From Pseudochelatococcus sp050946405 (GTDB lineage Bacteria; Pseudomonadota; Alphaproteobacteria; Rhizobiales; Beijerinckiaceae), in NCBI RefSeq assembly GCF_050946405.1, contig NZ_JBMNUS010000012.1, positions 1 to 64,000 on the forward strand: a stretch of 64,000 nucleotides of DNA, written 5' to 3'. The notes under the pieces are model-generated. The model made no database searches, was not told the origin of the DNA, and saw nothing but the letters and a program-made list of their open reading frames with translations. How positions within the stretch are numbered: the first letter of the stretch is position 1; every line of letters starts with the position of its first letter. Below, in pieces: positions 1 to 9,298 of this stretch. The position numbers and the translations under genes were made by a program.

Positions 1-1
1 G

Positions 2-55
2 GAATGGAAAAAACTGCGCGACGCCCAAAAGGTACTGGAGCAGAAGATCCTCTGA
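2..55 (+). CDS. C-terminal end of an unidentified gene (partial)
   Basis: The first bases read EWKKLRDAQKVLEQKIL followed by TGA on the plus strand. This is a charged, helix-forming tail of a gene that starts before the window. It converges on the prophage tail-tip gene with a 13-bp gap. Seventeen residues are too few to name the family. It could be host sequence flanking the prophage or a last prophage gene. Confidence 0.3.
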   Translation, partial: EWKKLRDAQKVLEQKIL

Positions 56-68
56 AACCATCTCCAGT

Positions 69-3000
69 CTACCACGCAACGGCCTCATGCGCGCGAGATA
101 ATGCCGAGGCCTTGATCGTTTGCGTACTGCGAGGCCTGCGCCACGGCTGCTCGACATGCGCGACCGAGAACGGCCGCAGCCCGACGCCTTCGGGCGTGAA
201 GGTCTGCGCAACATAGGTCTCGTCGCTGACCGGGCGGCTTGCCGGGCCGATGCGCCAGTTCCACGGCAGCCCGAGATCGGCCTCGGCGATCGGCAGCGCG
301 GCGAGGCTGTCGTCCAGCACCACGACCCGCGCGCCTGTCGGCGCCGGGTTGCCCATCGCGCCTTCCGTGCCGCGCTGGCCGCGCAGGAGCCGGGTGAGAC
401 GATACCGACCGGGCGCCAGCAGCTCGGCCGCGCCCACCTGCACGATCTCCCAAACACCGGGCGCGGTTTCCACTGCCAGCGCATTCGCGCCACCGAACAG
501 CGTCAGGTCGGTGACGCTCTCCAGCGTTCCGGTCAGCAGATCGACCACCAGCGCGTTGCCGAGGTCGAAGCGCGAGGTGGGGCCTGCGTAGAGATCGGCG
601 ACCAGCGCCCCAATCCGAGCGCGACTGCCGAAGGTCGTCAGCAGCTCGAAGCCATCGGTCGAAGGGCTGCGGAATACCGCCATCTCACCCGGCCAGGGAA
701 CGGCGTGGGCGGCAACAAGCGGTCGATGCGCGGGCAGGTCTTCGGTGAGTTGCGGCAGGTTCATCAGCACCGCATCCGGCGTGCCGAACACCACTGCCTT
801 CGGGACCGACGACGGTCGGGGTGATCCGGGTGGCAGGTTGTGGGCATCCCGGTCCTGGCGCACGGCCTCGGTGCCGCGGGCCTCGGCGTCGGCGATGGAG
901 ACCAGCCGCAGGTCGACCAGCCGCCCGTCGTGCTCGAGCCGGATCGCATCGGCGGGATCGAGCGCAAGGCGCGAGGGCGGCAGACGGAATGCCGCCGTCT
1001 CGCGCCCCACCCACGCCTCCATCAGCGCGCGGCGGCATCGCCGTTCGGCCTCCTCGGGCGGCACCGCCATGGGGAAGGACTCCGAGGCGATCCGCGTGGT
1101 GTCGACGGTGATGCGCCGCGCCTCGACGAGAGCGGCATCGTAATCCTCGTCGGCGCGGGCCAGCTGCCATTTCAGCGCCTGCGGCAGTTCCGTCTCCTGG
1201 CCGCGCGTCAGCTCCAGCACCTCGCCGTCGCGGGCCGCGACCAGATCGTCGGGTGCGAGGGTGGCGACCGATGCCCGGCCGCGCATGATGAAACGAATGA
1301 CGCCCTCGGTCTCCACCGCGTCGAAGCCGAAATGCCGCGACAGCGTGGTGATCGAGGCGCGCGGGCTTTCCAGCGCGGTGATGGCATAGCCCTCGACCGC
1401 ACCCCAGAGGCCGGAGACATCGACCCTCGCCTCGGGCATGCCAGCGCGCAGGCAGAGGTGCCGCACGAGGGCGGCCAGCGACACCGCGCCGAGCCGCCCG
1501 GTCAGCCAGTGCCCGAGCCGCCAGTTTCCGCCGTCGGTCCAGACGTCTTCCAGAGCTGGAAAGAACGGATAGGGCCGCGCGTCCCAGGTCCAGGCGGCGC
1601 ATTCGGGGACGCGCACCATCCGGCCGCCGTAGACCGAGGACAGCGGATTGTTCGCGGCCTTGCCCCACCAGAGGTAGGTCGCCTCGAGATAGGCGCGCTG
1701 GATGGCGTCGTCGCGCCAGCCCCGCGAGAAATACGGCGTGTAGCTCTCGGACGACTTCGGATCGAAGAAGACGTTCGGCTGGTTGGTGCCCCGGTCGATG
1801 GCCGGGCAGCCGAGTTCGGTGAACCAGATCGGCTTCGACTGTGGCGCCCACGCCGTCGGCGTCCCGCTCTCCACCCCGCCGGGGCGGTTGTAATGCTGGT
1901 TCGACCACCAGGCGCGCAGATCCTTGTAGCGGAAGACCCACGGCTTGCCGGCCGCGCCATCACTGATCGGGGTGCGGACCTGCGCCGACCGATCGGCGGC
2001 GCTGGCGTAGAACCAGTCGAAGCCTTCCCCGCCTGAGATGTTCGCCTGCAGATAGGCCCGGTCGTAGATCGCGGGCCAGCCCTCGGCCGCGTCGGCATGT
2101 TCGAAGCCGTCGCGCCAGTCGGAGAGCGGCATGTAATTGTCGATGCCGATAAAATCGATCTCCGGATCGGCCCAGAGCGGATCGAGGTGGAAGAACACGT
2201 CGCCGCTGCCGTCGCCCGGCTGATGCCCGAAATATTCCGACCAGTCGGCAGCGTAGCCGATCTTCGTTCCGGCCCCGAGAATGGACCGGACATCGGCGGT
2301 CAGATCCCGATAGGCCTGCACGGCCGGATAGCTGGATGCGCCCGAGCGGATGGTGGTGAGCCCCGGCATCTCGGTGCCGATCAGGAAAGCGTCCACCCCG
2401 CCCGCGGCCGCACAGAGATGGGCATAGTGCAGCACCATGCGCCGCAGGCCCCAGTCGCCCGATGAGCCGGTCCAGATGACCGACTGACCCGAGACGTTGA
2501 AATTCGCGGGCGTGCCCGCGCCGAACAGCGCGGCGACTTGGCTTGCGGCCGTGGCCGTCTTGTCCACGGTCCCGGCGAAACCTGCGGCAGGCGAGCAGGT
2601 GATCCTCCCGCGCCACGGGAAAACGGGCTGGCCGGTCCCAGCAGCATTGTCGGAATACGGGTTCGGCAGCGTGTTGCCCGGCGGCACATCCATCAGGATG
2701 AAGGGATAGAAGGTGACGCGCAGCCCGCGCGCCTTCATCTCCTGGATCGCCTGCACGACCGCGAAGTCGGACGGCGTGCCGCCGTAGACGGGGCGATCCT
2801 GATCGTCGCGGCTGACGAGGAAGGCGCTGGCGCGGCTGACCCCGTTGACCGACCAGCTGGCGGGCGTGGTCGACTTGGCCGAGACCTCGACGCCGGGCCG
2901 GACCTTGCAGGATCCCGCGCGCAGGTCGTCGCCGAACCAGGCGACGACGAGGCTGACGCTCTCGACCGCCGGGGCCATGGCCTGCAGCCGGTCGAGCGCC

Positions 3001-3791
3001 TCCACCATGTCGGTGGAGTCGGCCAGCGCGTTCAGGTTCTCCGCCTGCGTCGCGCCGCCATCGGTCTTGCGGATCGCCTGTGTGGCATAAGTGAACTCGC
3101 CCGAGGCCGGGATCATGGTGACGGCGCGGGTCAGCCCCTCGGCGGTGTCGGGATCGGCGAGCGGCCGGAACACCTCGAAGGAGAGCTGCGGCAGGCGGTT
3201 GCCGTAGCTGGAAAGCGGCAGTTCCTCGAAGACGACATAGGCCGTGCCGCGATAGGCGGGCGTGTTCGCCGCACCCATCTTCGCCGCGATGAACGGATCG
3301 GGACCTTGAGCCTCACTGCCGGGATACCAGCGCCAGGTGACGCCGGAGAGGTCCATGGACTTGCCGTCGGCCCAGATGCGGCCGATCCCGGTGATCGGGC
3401 CCTCGCAGAGCGCCACGGCGAAGGAGGCGTAGTACAGGTACTCGGTGGTCTTGACCTTGCCGCCACCACCACCCTTGCCGCCGCCCTGCGTGGTGGTCTT
3501 CGTTTCCTCGCGGAAATCCGTCGCCCAGATGATGTTGCCGCCCATCCGCATTCGGCCGTAGAGCCGCGGGATCACTGCCCCTTCGGTGGCCGAGGTGATG
3601 CGCAGCGTGTCGAGCCGCGCACCCTCGATACGCTGGGTGGGCGCGAGTGACGAGACGATCCAGCTGTCGACCACCGAGCCGATGGTGGAGCCGATGAAGC
3701 CGCCGATGGTCGCGGCGCTGACACCGAGGATCGCGCCGCCGATGCTGCCGCCAATGGCGGCGCCAGCGACACCGAGAACGAGGGTGGCCAC
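69..3791 (-). CDS. Tail tip / baseplate multidomain protein (megatron, GTA gp15-like)
   Basis: At 1240 aa this is the host-contact protein at the tip of the tail. The N-terminus is a Gly/Ala-rich hydrophobic stretch (residues 1-50), as in GTA gp15 homologues. A TIM-barrel-like (glycoside-hydrolase-like) segment occupies the middle, with readable blocks such as WFTELGCPAIDRG and KIGYAADWSEYFGHQPGD, and a phage-tail_3-like domain follows. A glycine-rich linker with KGGGGGK lies near residue 105. It is the last gene of the leftward late operon, 3 bp after the NlpC/P60 peptidase gene, in the order gp13-gp14-gp15 type known from GTAs and related siphophages. Length and context agree with the family, so the call is firm; the exact receptor is unknown. 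Confidence 0.9.
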   Translation of the reverse strand: MATLVLGVAGAAIGGSIGGAILGVSAATIGGFIGSTIGSVVDSWIVSSLAPTQRIEGARLDTLRITSATEGAVIPRLYGRMRMGGNIIWATDFREETKTTTQGGGKGGGGGKVKTTEYLYYASFAVALCEGPITGIGRIWADGKSMDLSGVTWRWYPGSEAQGPDPFIAAKMGAANTPAYRGTAYVVFEELPLSSYGNRLPQLSFEVFRPLADPDTAEGLTRAVTMIPASGEFTYATQAIRKTDGGATQAENLNALADSTDMVEALDRLQAMAPAVESVSLVVAWFGDDLRAGSCKVRPGVEVSAKSTTPASWSVNGVSRASAFLVSRDDQDRPVYGGTPSDFAVVQAIQEMKARGLRVTFYPFILMDVPPGNTLPNPYSDNAAGTGQPVFPWRGRITCSPAAGFAGTVDKTATAASQVAALFGAGTPANFNVSGQSVIWTGSSGDWGLRRMVLHYAHLCAAAGGVDAFLIGTEMPGLTTIRSGASSYPAVQAYRDLTADVRSILGAGTKIGYAADWSEYFGHQPGDGSGDVFFHLDPLWADPEIDFIGIDNYMPLSDWRDGFEHADAAEGWPAIYDRAYLQANISGGEGFDWFYASAADRSAQVRTPISDGAAGKPWVFRYKDLRAWWSNQHYNRPGGVESGTPTAWAPQSKPIWFTELGCPAIDRGTNQPNVFFDPKSSESYTPYFSRGWRDDAIQRAYLEATYLWWGKAANNPLSSVYGGRMVRVPECAAWTWDARPYPFFPALEDVWTDGGNWRLGHWLTGRLGAVSLAALVRHLCLRAGMPEARVDVSGLWGAVEGYAITALESPRASITTLSRHFGFDAVETEGVIRFIMRGRASVATLAPDDLVAARDGEVLELTRGQETELPQALKWQLARADEDYDAALVEARRITVDTTRIASESFPMAVPPEEAERRCRRALMEAWVGRETAAFRLPPSRLALDPADAIRLEHDGRLVDLRLVSIADAEARGTEAVRQDRDAHNLPPGSPRPSSVPKAVVFGTPDAVLMNLPQLTEDLPAHRPLVAAHAVPWPGEMAVFRSPSTDGFELLTTFGSRARIGALVADLYAGPTSRFDLGNALVVDLLTGTLESVTDLTLFGGANALAVETAPGVWEIVQVGAAELLAPGRYRLTRLLRGQRGTEGAMGNPAPTGARVVVLDDSLAALPIAEADLGLPWNWRIGPASRPVSDETYVAQTFTPEGVGLRPFSVAHVEQPWRRPRSTQTIKASALSRAHEAVAW

Positions 3792-3794
3792 GGA

Positions 3795-4271
3795 TCAGGA
3801 CTTTCTCTTGCGCCGGGGCTTCTTGCACGCGGGTGCGGCCGGGCGAGGAAACAGGAAGGCGTAGGCGATGCGCCGCCGCCAGGCTTGGGTGAGCGGTTCC
3901 TCGATCACGCCGAGCCGCTCGTAGGCGTGGAGGAATCTGTCGGGCGCGGTGAGGATCCCGACATGCTTGGCGATGGCGCGGGGCTTCATGCGGAAGAGGA
4001 CCAGCGCGCCGGGCCCGCCCTCGGCGGGCGACACCTCGATCATCATGCGCCGCGCGCCCTCGGCCAGTACCTCGCGCGGGCCGGTCTCGCCCCAGTCGCG
4101 GCTGTAGGGCGGGATGGGGAACGGCTCGGGGCCGACGACGTCGCGCCAGACGCCCCGCGCCAGCCCGAGGCAGTCGCAGCCGACACCGCGCAGGCTCGCC
4201 TGGTCGTGATACGGTGTGCCGAGCCAGGATCGCGCCGCCGCAATCACCCGCTCTGGATTGGCGGCTCTCAC
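3795..4271 (-). CDS. NlpC/P60 family phage cell-wall peptidase
   Basis: A 158-aa peptidase of the phage NlpC/P60 group that opens peptidoglycan during DNA entry as part of the tail tip. The catalytic cysteine sits in GCDCLGLARG (C34), and histidines in AKHVGIL (H103) and FLHAYERL (H115) fit the second catalytic position. There is no signal peptide, as expected for a virion component. The start overlaps the end of the DUF2163 gene by 4 bp, so translation is probably coupled. A basic C-terminus ends in RKRKS. Confidence 0.88.
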   Translation of the reverse strand: MRAANPERVIAAARSWLGTPYHDQASLRGVGCDCLGLARGVWRDVVGPEPFPIPPYSRDWGETGPREVLAEGARRMMIEVSPAEGGPGALVLFRMKPRAIAKHVGILTAPDRFLHAYERLGVIEEPLTQAWRRRIAYAFLFPRPAAPACKKPRRKRKS

Positions 4272-5152
4272 AGTACGCTCCCGTCGTGCCCGCCGTCCTT
4301 CGTCGCGTAACGCAGAACCGCATCCTGGCCGGGGACATGCGGGAAGCCCCGAAAGTTGGCGACATTGGCGAACTTCGCGCCGCAGGTCTCCATGCGCTTG
4401 TCGCAGCCCGCGCGGATGGTGAAGGCGTCCGTCGCCGTGATCGGCCGCACCGGCACTTCGAGCAGGGTCAGGATCGCCACCCCGTCGACGAGGTCATGCG
4501 ACAGAACCTCGACCCGCCGCCCGGCATTGGCGCCGCTGGTCCATTCGACCGTGCCGAAGGAGAACCAGCCCGCGGCAAAACCGGCGAGGCCCGAGGCGGT
4601 GAAGGCGCGGTCGCGCAGCATGTCGATCACCGCGGCGCTGCCCTTGAAGGCCGGATCCTCCAGATCGACGCCGCAGCGCGCATCCCCGAGCGCGGCGTCA
4701 CAGGTTGCCTGAAACGTCCGCCCGATCGTCTGGCCGAGGACATGCGCGAGCGAGCGCACCTCGGCGACGAAGGCGAGCCGCCCGCGCCGGATCTGACCGA
4801 TGGCGCCGCGCCGCATCAGCACGCGCTGCGCCGGATCGTTCCAGTTCACCCGCCAGACCTCGACTTGCGCCGCGTCCCAGCGGCCGTCGAAGATGTCGGT
4901 CTCGGTGATCCGGTCGGAGGTTAGCACGCCCTCGGCATCCTGTGCGTCGACCGACAGGTCGGAGCCGGAACGCACCTCGGAGGCGGTCAGCCCGCTTTCC
5001 GGCTCGAAATCGGTCCCGTCGAACGACAGGGTCCGGTCGTGATCGGTGAAGCCGAATGTGACGCCATCGGCACGGGTGATGCGCCAGCACCAGGCGAGCG
5101 TCGTCGTGCCTTCGTCAAGATGCGCCTGAAATGCGGGCGAAAGCGCCTTCAC
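4268..5152 (-). CDS. DUF2163 tail protein (GTA gp14-like)
   Basis: A 294-aa protein of the DUF2163 / phage BR0599 family. It includes FGFTDHDRTLSFDG and GLTASEVRSGSDLSVDAQD near the N-terminus, both typical of the family, and Cys residues in the C-terminal half (TCDAALGDARCGVD, CDKRMETCGAKF). Members are tail-tip hub components next to the NlpC peptidase. It overlaps the downstream peptidase and the upstream small membrane gene by 4 bp each, within the late operon. Confidence 0.88.
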   Translation of the reverse strand: MKALSPAFQAHLDEGTTTLAWCWRITRADGVTFGFTDHDRTLSFDGTDFEPESGLTASEVRSGSDLSVDAQDAEGVLTSDRITETDIFDGRWDAAQVEVWRVNWNDPAQRVLMRRGAIGQIRRGRLAFVAEVRSLAHVLGQTIGRTFQATCDAALGDARCGVDLEDPAFKGSAAVIDMLRDRAFTASGLAGFAAGWFSFGTVEWTSGANAGRRVEVLSHDLVDGVAILTLLEVPVRPITATDAFTIRAGCDKRMETCGAKFANVANFRGFPHVPGQDAVLRYATKDGGHDGSVL

Positions 5153-5358
5153 CTTCGCCCCCAGCCGCGCAGCAGCGCCACGGAGGCGAGAGCCGACGAC
5201 ACCACGCCGCCGCCCGCGCCGAAGAGCGCATAGAGATTGAAAGGCCGGATATCGAGCGTGCCGGTGGCGAGATCGAAATCCGCCAGCCCCGCCATGGCAA
5301 GGCCGGATGCGGCAAGACAGGCGAGATAGACGAGGCCGCGGGCGAGGTTCCAGTTCAT
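5149..5358 (-). CDS. Small two-segment membrane protein of the lysis region
   Basis: A 69-aa protein with two hydrophobic segments (about residues 5-25 and 42-60). An in-frame start 45 bp further upstream exists, but the ATG at 5358 has a good AGGAAAGG ribosome site and overlaps the lysozyme stop as ATGA, so it is preferred. Its place between lysozyme and tail-tip genes suggests a holin-like or accessory lysis role. No family is recognised. Confidence 0.6.
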   Translation of the reverse strand: MNWNLARGLVYLACLAASGLAMAGLADFDLATGTLDIRPFNLYALFGAGGGVVSSALASVALLRGWGRR

Positions 5359-6011
5359 GATGTTGCCTTTCCTGTCAGAAATTCCATCAACCGCTGCCAC
5401 CACGACGGGGTGACGGCGGGTCGGGTCGGCACCGGTGGCGGCGCAGGCACGCTTATTGGACGCAGCAGCGCCAGCGCGTCTTCCTCGGTCAGCCGCCGGA
5501 CGGGTCGCGAGAAATCGACCCTGCCATTGCGGTCGACGGCCCAGACCGGGATGGTGCCGGCCGGATAGCGACCATGGCGGAAGAGATCGCGCTCGGCCTC
5601 GCGCCGGGAACGGATCGCGGCGGGCTTGAGCCAGCCCATGAAGGCCTCAGCCGCCGCCGCGCGGTTGCCCGCGTTCAGGTGCTTCGTCAGCGCGGCGCGG
5701 GCGATGCCGCCGGTGTTGTAGTGGAAACTGACCAGCGCATCGAATTCGTGCGGGGCAAGCGGCACGGTCACGGCACGTCGCACTGCCGCCTCATAGGCCG
5801 CCAGATCGGTGTGGAAGGCCTTGAACGCCTCGCGGATACCGGCATCGAGATCGGCAGGCATGCCGCGTGGCATCCGCGTCGGATCGGGCGACCCGGCGGC
5901 GGCCGTATGGCCGATGCCGAAGGTCCAGACCTGTTTCACATCGAGATAGGGTCCGGGCACGATGCCTTCGTGCCGGACGAGGGCCAGCAGACCCCGGTCG
6001 GTCATGTGCAT
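5355..6011 (-). CDS. GH24-type endolysin (phage lysozyme)
   Basis: A 218-aa endolysin that cleaves the glycan strands of peptidoglycan. The N-terminus carries the exact T4-lysozyme spacing E-8aa-D-5aa-T (E15, D24, T30) in RHEGIVPGPYLDV followed by KQVWTFGIGHT. A second block, ALVSFHYNTGG, is the usual core helix. The C-terminal 40 residues (PISVPAPPPVPTRPAV, then WWQRLMEFLTG) form a proline-rich linker and an amphipathic helix, not part of the enzyme core. No signal peptide is visible, so release depends on the neighbouring holin. Confidence 0.9.
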   Translation of the reverse strand: MHMTDRGLLALVRHEGIVPGPYLDVKQVWTFGIGHTAAAGSPDPTRMPRGMPADLDAGIREAFKAFHTDLAAYEAAVRRAVTVPLAPHEFDALVSFHYNTGGIARAALTKHLNAGNRAAAAEAFMGWLKPAAIRSRREAERDLFRHGRYPAGTIPVWAVDRNGRVDFSRPVRRLTEEDALALLRPISVPAPPPVPTRPAVTPSWWQRLMEFLTGKATS

Positions 6012-6015
6012 GGGA

Positions 6016-6147
6016 TCACCCCAGAAGCGAGAGGATCAGGATCAGCGCGGCAACGGCGATGCCGACACCCAGCCGGTGGCGAAGCGCCTGACCGGGATCG
6101 GACGGGTCGCAGCGCAGAGAGCGCGCGAGGCGGAGAAGCTCATTCAT
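6016..6147 (-). CDS. 43-aa single-pass membrane peptide in the lysis cassette
   Basis: This very small gene starts at ATG 6147 with an AGGGAGG site upstream and ends at TGA 6016, four bases before the lysozyme start. The product has a charged N-terminal half (LLRLARSLRCDPSD) and one hydrophobic helix at the C-terminus (GIAVAALILILSLLG). It overlaps the holin stop by 8 bp. Placement between holin and endolysin suggests a second holin, pinholin or antiholin-like peptide. The function is an inference from position and topology only. Confidence 0.55.
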   Translation of the reverse strand: MNELLRLARSLRCDPSDPGQALRHRLGVGIAVAALILILSLLG

Positions 6148-6487
6148 CGCGGCCTCCCTGCGCGCCACGCAGCCGGGCGAGGATCAACTCGATGAAGGCG
6201 GGACCGAAAACGCCGACCAGATAGGCGGCCGATCCGGCAGCCCCGCCGGCCGGGATCGCCTCGGGCGGCAGGCCGAGCCAGCTTGTGACCAGCGCCATCG
6301 ACAGGCTGCCCATTCCTGCCGCGATCAGCCCGCCCAAGAGGATGTGGCGCAGCGCGTCGCGCAACCGCATCCGCGTGGTCAGCGCGTTGGTGGCCCCGCC
6401 GAGCGCGCCCCAGGCGGCAAGGATCACTGCTGTCGATGCTGCGAGCTCTTTCAGCACCGCGGCAAGGAATCCGGTCTCGTCGTTCAT
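6140..6487 (-). CDS. Putative phage holin (three hydrophobic segments)
   Basis: A 115-aa membrane protein starting MNDETGFLAAVLKELA. The start at 6487 overlaps the DUF2460 stop by 4 bp. Three hydrophobic stretches are seen (about 18-38, 47-65 and 82-100), with a basic C-terminus LARLRGAQGGRDE. Size, topology and position directly before the small membrane peptide and endolysin fit a class I holin that forms the inner-membrane lesion. No exact family was identified. Confidence 0.65.
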   Translation of the reverse strand: MNDETGFLAAVLKELAASTAVILAAWGALGGATNALTTRMRLRDALRHILLGGLIAAGMGSLSMALVTSWLGLPPEAIPAGGAAGSAAYLVGVFGPAFIELILARLRGAQGGRDE

Positions 6488-7110
6488 CTGCGGATCTCCA
6501 GCAGCGGGATGGAGGTGATCGAGCCGAGGCGCTCGAGGTCGAGGGTGACGTCGAGCACATCGGTGTCGAAGCGAACCGGCACGTCGAACGCGAAGCCCGC
6601 GGTGACGGCGACACCTGCGACGGGTGCCGTCGTGAAGGTGATGAGGCCGGTGGTGGTGGCGACCGACCAGCCCAAGGGTTGCGGAACGCCGTTCAAGGCA
6701 ATGGTCACCGTCCCCGCAACCGGCTTGGTGATGGCCCGCATCCATGACTGCGCCCCGGAAGTGTAGCGTTTCACCAGCTGGAAGGCGGTCGTCGCCCCGT
6801 CGCCGGTGCCGATGGCCTGGTCACTCGGCGATGGCGTGCCCGAGGGCAGGCAGGACTTGTGATCGCCCCAGTCCTTGAAGCGGAACCCATGCAGGCGACC
6901 GTTGCGCGCCTCGAAGAAGGCCACGACGGCGGCGAGATCGTCGGCACGGCGGATGCCATAGGCCACGTCATAGCGGCGGCGCGAGTTGGCCCAGCTGGCG
7001 TTGCGTTCTTCGTCGCCCGAGGCCAGTTCGACGATCTGGGTGCGCCGCTCCGGCCCGCCGCGTGCACCACGGCTGATGTCGTCCGGAAACCGGACCTCGT
7101 GGAAAGCCAT
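6484..7110 (-). CDS. DUF2460 phage tail protein (GTA gp12-like)
   Basis: A 208-aa protein opening with AFHEVRFPDDISRGARGGPE, the signature of DUF2460 (TIGR02217), including RRRYDVAYGIR and LHGFRFKDWGDH. Members act at the distal tail, next to the DUF2163 and NlpC proteins. The ATG at 7110 overlaps the tape-measure stop by one base (TGATG) behind a GAGGGGG site. A GTG start one codon earlier is possible. Confidence 0.88.
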   Translation of the reverse strand: MAFHEVRFPDDISRGARGGPERRTQIVELASGDEERNASWANSRRRYDVAYGIRRADDLAAVVAFFEARNGRLHGFRFKDWGDHKSCLPSGTPSPSDQAIGTGDGATTAFQLVKRYTSGAQSWMRAITKPVAGTVTIALNGVPQPLGWSVATTTGLITFTTAPVAGVAVTAGFAFDVPVRFDTDVLDVTLDLERLGSITSIPLLEIRR

Positions 7111-9254
7111 CACATCCCCCTCCGCCCGAGCGACACGGCGCGGGCAATGTCGGCGGCGATCTGGGTGCGGGATTGCCGGAAGCTTTCGGCATCGCGGGCG
7201 TTGATGTTCACGGTGACATTGCCGCCATTGCCGTAACCCGCTGCCTCTCGCCGCGAGAGCACCCGCTCACCGCGCTGCAGGATCGCGGGCACCTCGTCCG
7301 GCCTGAGCCCGGCCCAGCCGCCTGAATGCATACGCGGGGCATTGGCGAAGGCGAGCGCGGGCACCATGCGGCCCGGTCCCGGCGCACCGACCATGCCGCC
7401 TGCATGCAGGATGTTGGCGAAGATCCCACCGCCGAGATTGCCCAGCACGCCGGAAAGCACGCCTGCCAGCGGACCAAGGATAAAGCGTCTTGCGGCGAGC
7501 TTCGCCAGATCGGCGATCAGTGAGGTGACCAGATCACCGAACTTCAGCTTGCCGGTCTTCACGAATTCGCCGATGGCGTTCTCGGCGCCACGGAACGCGC
7601 CAACCAGCGCATTGCCGATGTCCCCGCCGATGTCGCGCGCCTTGGTGGCATAGTCGGCGAGGGTCTGGCCCACCGCCGCCCAGCCGGTCGCGGCAGCCTC
7701 GGCCCCGGCACGGGTCTCTTCTCCGGCGGTTCTGCCCGCCGCTCCGGCGCCCCTTGCTGCGGTTTCTGAAGCGTTCAGGGCATCCGTGACGCGGCCCGCA
7801 GCCGCAGCCGCGTCGTCGAGTGCGCCTTCGCTGTCATCCCCGCTCAGCGCATCGCGCAGCGCCTGCATTGCGGGACCGACGCCCTCGAAGGCTCCGGCCC
7901 GCGTGTCGGCGGCGCGCTGACGATAGCGGTCGGCCATCGCCCCGGCGTTGCTGGCGGCGTGGTCGAGCATCGAGGCATAAGACTGCGCGCCGAACCAGTC
8001 GATCCGCGCGTCCGCACCGATCGTCTCGGCGACAGCGTTGAAGGTCGGCCCGATGGTGCCGAGAAAATCAGCCCATTTGTTCGACAGAAACGCCATCAGC
8101 CGCAGCCAGATCGCCTCGATATCGGCGCGCAGGGCACGGAAGTCGTCGACGAAGGAGCCGAGCGTGGCCTTGATCCCGTCCCAGACGGCTCGCGCCACAT
8201 TGCCCATCAGCTCGAGCGCCGAACTGAAGCCGCCTGCGCCCTTCACGAGCTGGCCGAACCAGTAGATCAGCTCGCCCGCCCCGACGATCAGCGCGCCGAT
8301 CCCGGTGCGAATAATCGCCCCACGCAGCAGCGTCAGCGCGCCCGAGAGGCTGAAGGTGGCGACACGGGCGGCGACAAACGCCGCGACCCAGCGGCCGGCC
8401 ATGAAGGCGGCGAAGGCGATGCCGATGGCGGCGAGCCGTTCGAGATTGTCGGCCAGCAGGATCAGCGCACCCGCCACCGTCGAGGAGGCGCCTGCCATCT
8501 GATCCCAGGTTCCGACCAGCTGCAAGGCGGCGTTGCCGATCAGCGTGAAGGCATCGCCGATGGTCGCCGGCATGCTGTCGGCTTCCTCGCGCAGCAGCTC
8601 GAGATTGCCGATCAGCGCCGTGCGGATGACATCGCCGGTGATCGCCCCCTGCTGACCGAGGGTGCGCAGGCCGGAGACGGTGGTGCCGAGCTCGGATGCC
8701 AGCAACTCCGCGAGCCGCCCCCCGGTCTGGATCACGGTATTGAGGTTGTCTCCGCTGAGCCTGCCGAGGGCCATGGCCTTGGAAAGCGCGTTCTGCACCG
8801 AAGCCGCGCGCTCGGCCCGCGCGCCAGAGACGACCATGGCGTTGTTCAGCGCCTCGGTGAAATCCAGCGATTCCGCCGTCGTCAGCCCCAGTTCGCGCAG
8901 GGCCGTGGCATTGGCGAGCCAGGACTCCGTGGTCTGCCCGAGGCTCGAATAGGTCCGCCGCGCCATCCCGGCGAGCCGGTCCATGACGGCCGCGCCGGCT
9001 TCCTGCGAGCCGGTGGCGAGATCGACACGCGAGCGCAGGTCGGTCCACTGGTCGGCATAGGCGACGAGCTGGCGCGTGCTGATCGCCGCGCCGAGGACGC
9101 CCATGACCCGGCGCACCACCGCTCCTGTGATGTCGGCCTGCCGCTCGATCCGCTTGAAATTGTTCTCGCCGGCGTCGCCGATCCCCAGAAACTCGGCCTT
9201 CACCTGCCGGCCGCCTTCGGCGACGAGGCGGACGGAGACCTTCTTCTGTGCCAT
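7110..9254 (-). CDS. Tape measure protein
   Basis: A 714-aa protein that sets tail length and helps DNA pass into the cell. It starts AQKKVSVRLVAEGGRQVKAE, shows a long helical N-terminal half, a tape-measure core (SLDFTEALNNAMVVSGA, ALSKAMALGRLSGDNLNTVI), hydrophobic helices near residues 255-320 and an Ala/Gly-rich, low-complexity segment around 470-530. The C-terminus (ARDAESFRQSRTQIAADIAR) matches lambda-type tail-measure ends. It is the longest of the tail genes, downstream of the chaperone pair as expected. At about 1.5 angstrom per residue a tail near 100 nm is implied, which is an inference. Confidence 0.9.
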   Translation of the reverse strand: MAQKKVSVRLVAEGGRQVKAEFLGIGDAGENNFKRIERQADITGAVVRRVMGVLGAAISTRQLVAYADQWTDLRSRVDLATGSQEAGAAVMDRLAGMARRTYSSLGQTTESWLANATALRELGLTTAESLDFTEALNNAMVVSGARAERAASVQNALSKAMALGRLSGDNLNTVIQTGGRLAELLASELGTTVSGLRTLGQQGAITGDVIRTALIGNLELLREEADSMPATIGDAFTLIGNAALQLVGTWDQMAGASSTVAGALILLADNLERLAAIGIAFAAFMAGRWVAAFVAARVATFSLSGALTLLRGAIIRTGIGALIVGAGELIYWFGQLVKGAGGFSSALELMGNVARAVWDGIKATLGSFVDDFRALRADIEAIWLRLMAFLSNKWADFLGTIGPTFNAVAETIGADARIDWFGAQSYASMLDHAASNAGAMADRYRQRAADTRAGAFEGVGPAMQALRDALSGDDSEGALDDAAAAAGRVTDALNASETAARGAGAAGRTAGEETRAGAEAAATGWAAVGQTLADYATKARDIGGDIGNALVGAFRGAENAIGEFVKTGKLKFGDLVTSLIADLAKLAARRFILGPLAGVLSGVLGNLGGGIFANILHAGGMVGAPGPGRMVPALAFANAPRMHSGGWAGLRPDEVPAILQRGERVLSRREAAGYGNGGNVTVNINARDAESFRQSRTQIAADIARAVSLGRRGM

Positions 9255-9298
9255 GGATCATTATTCCTGACGGGCGGAATTGGGCGTGCTTGCCGGCG

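Noticed and set aside
4..216. 70-codon plus-strand frame at the left edge
   Set aside because: It runs antisense over the tail-tip gene and has no coding character; the real plus-strand frame here ends at 55.
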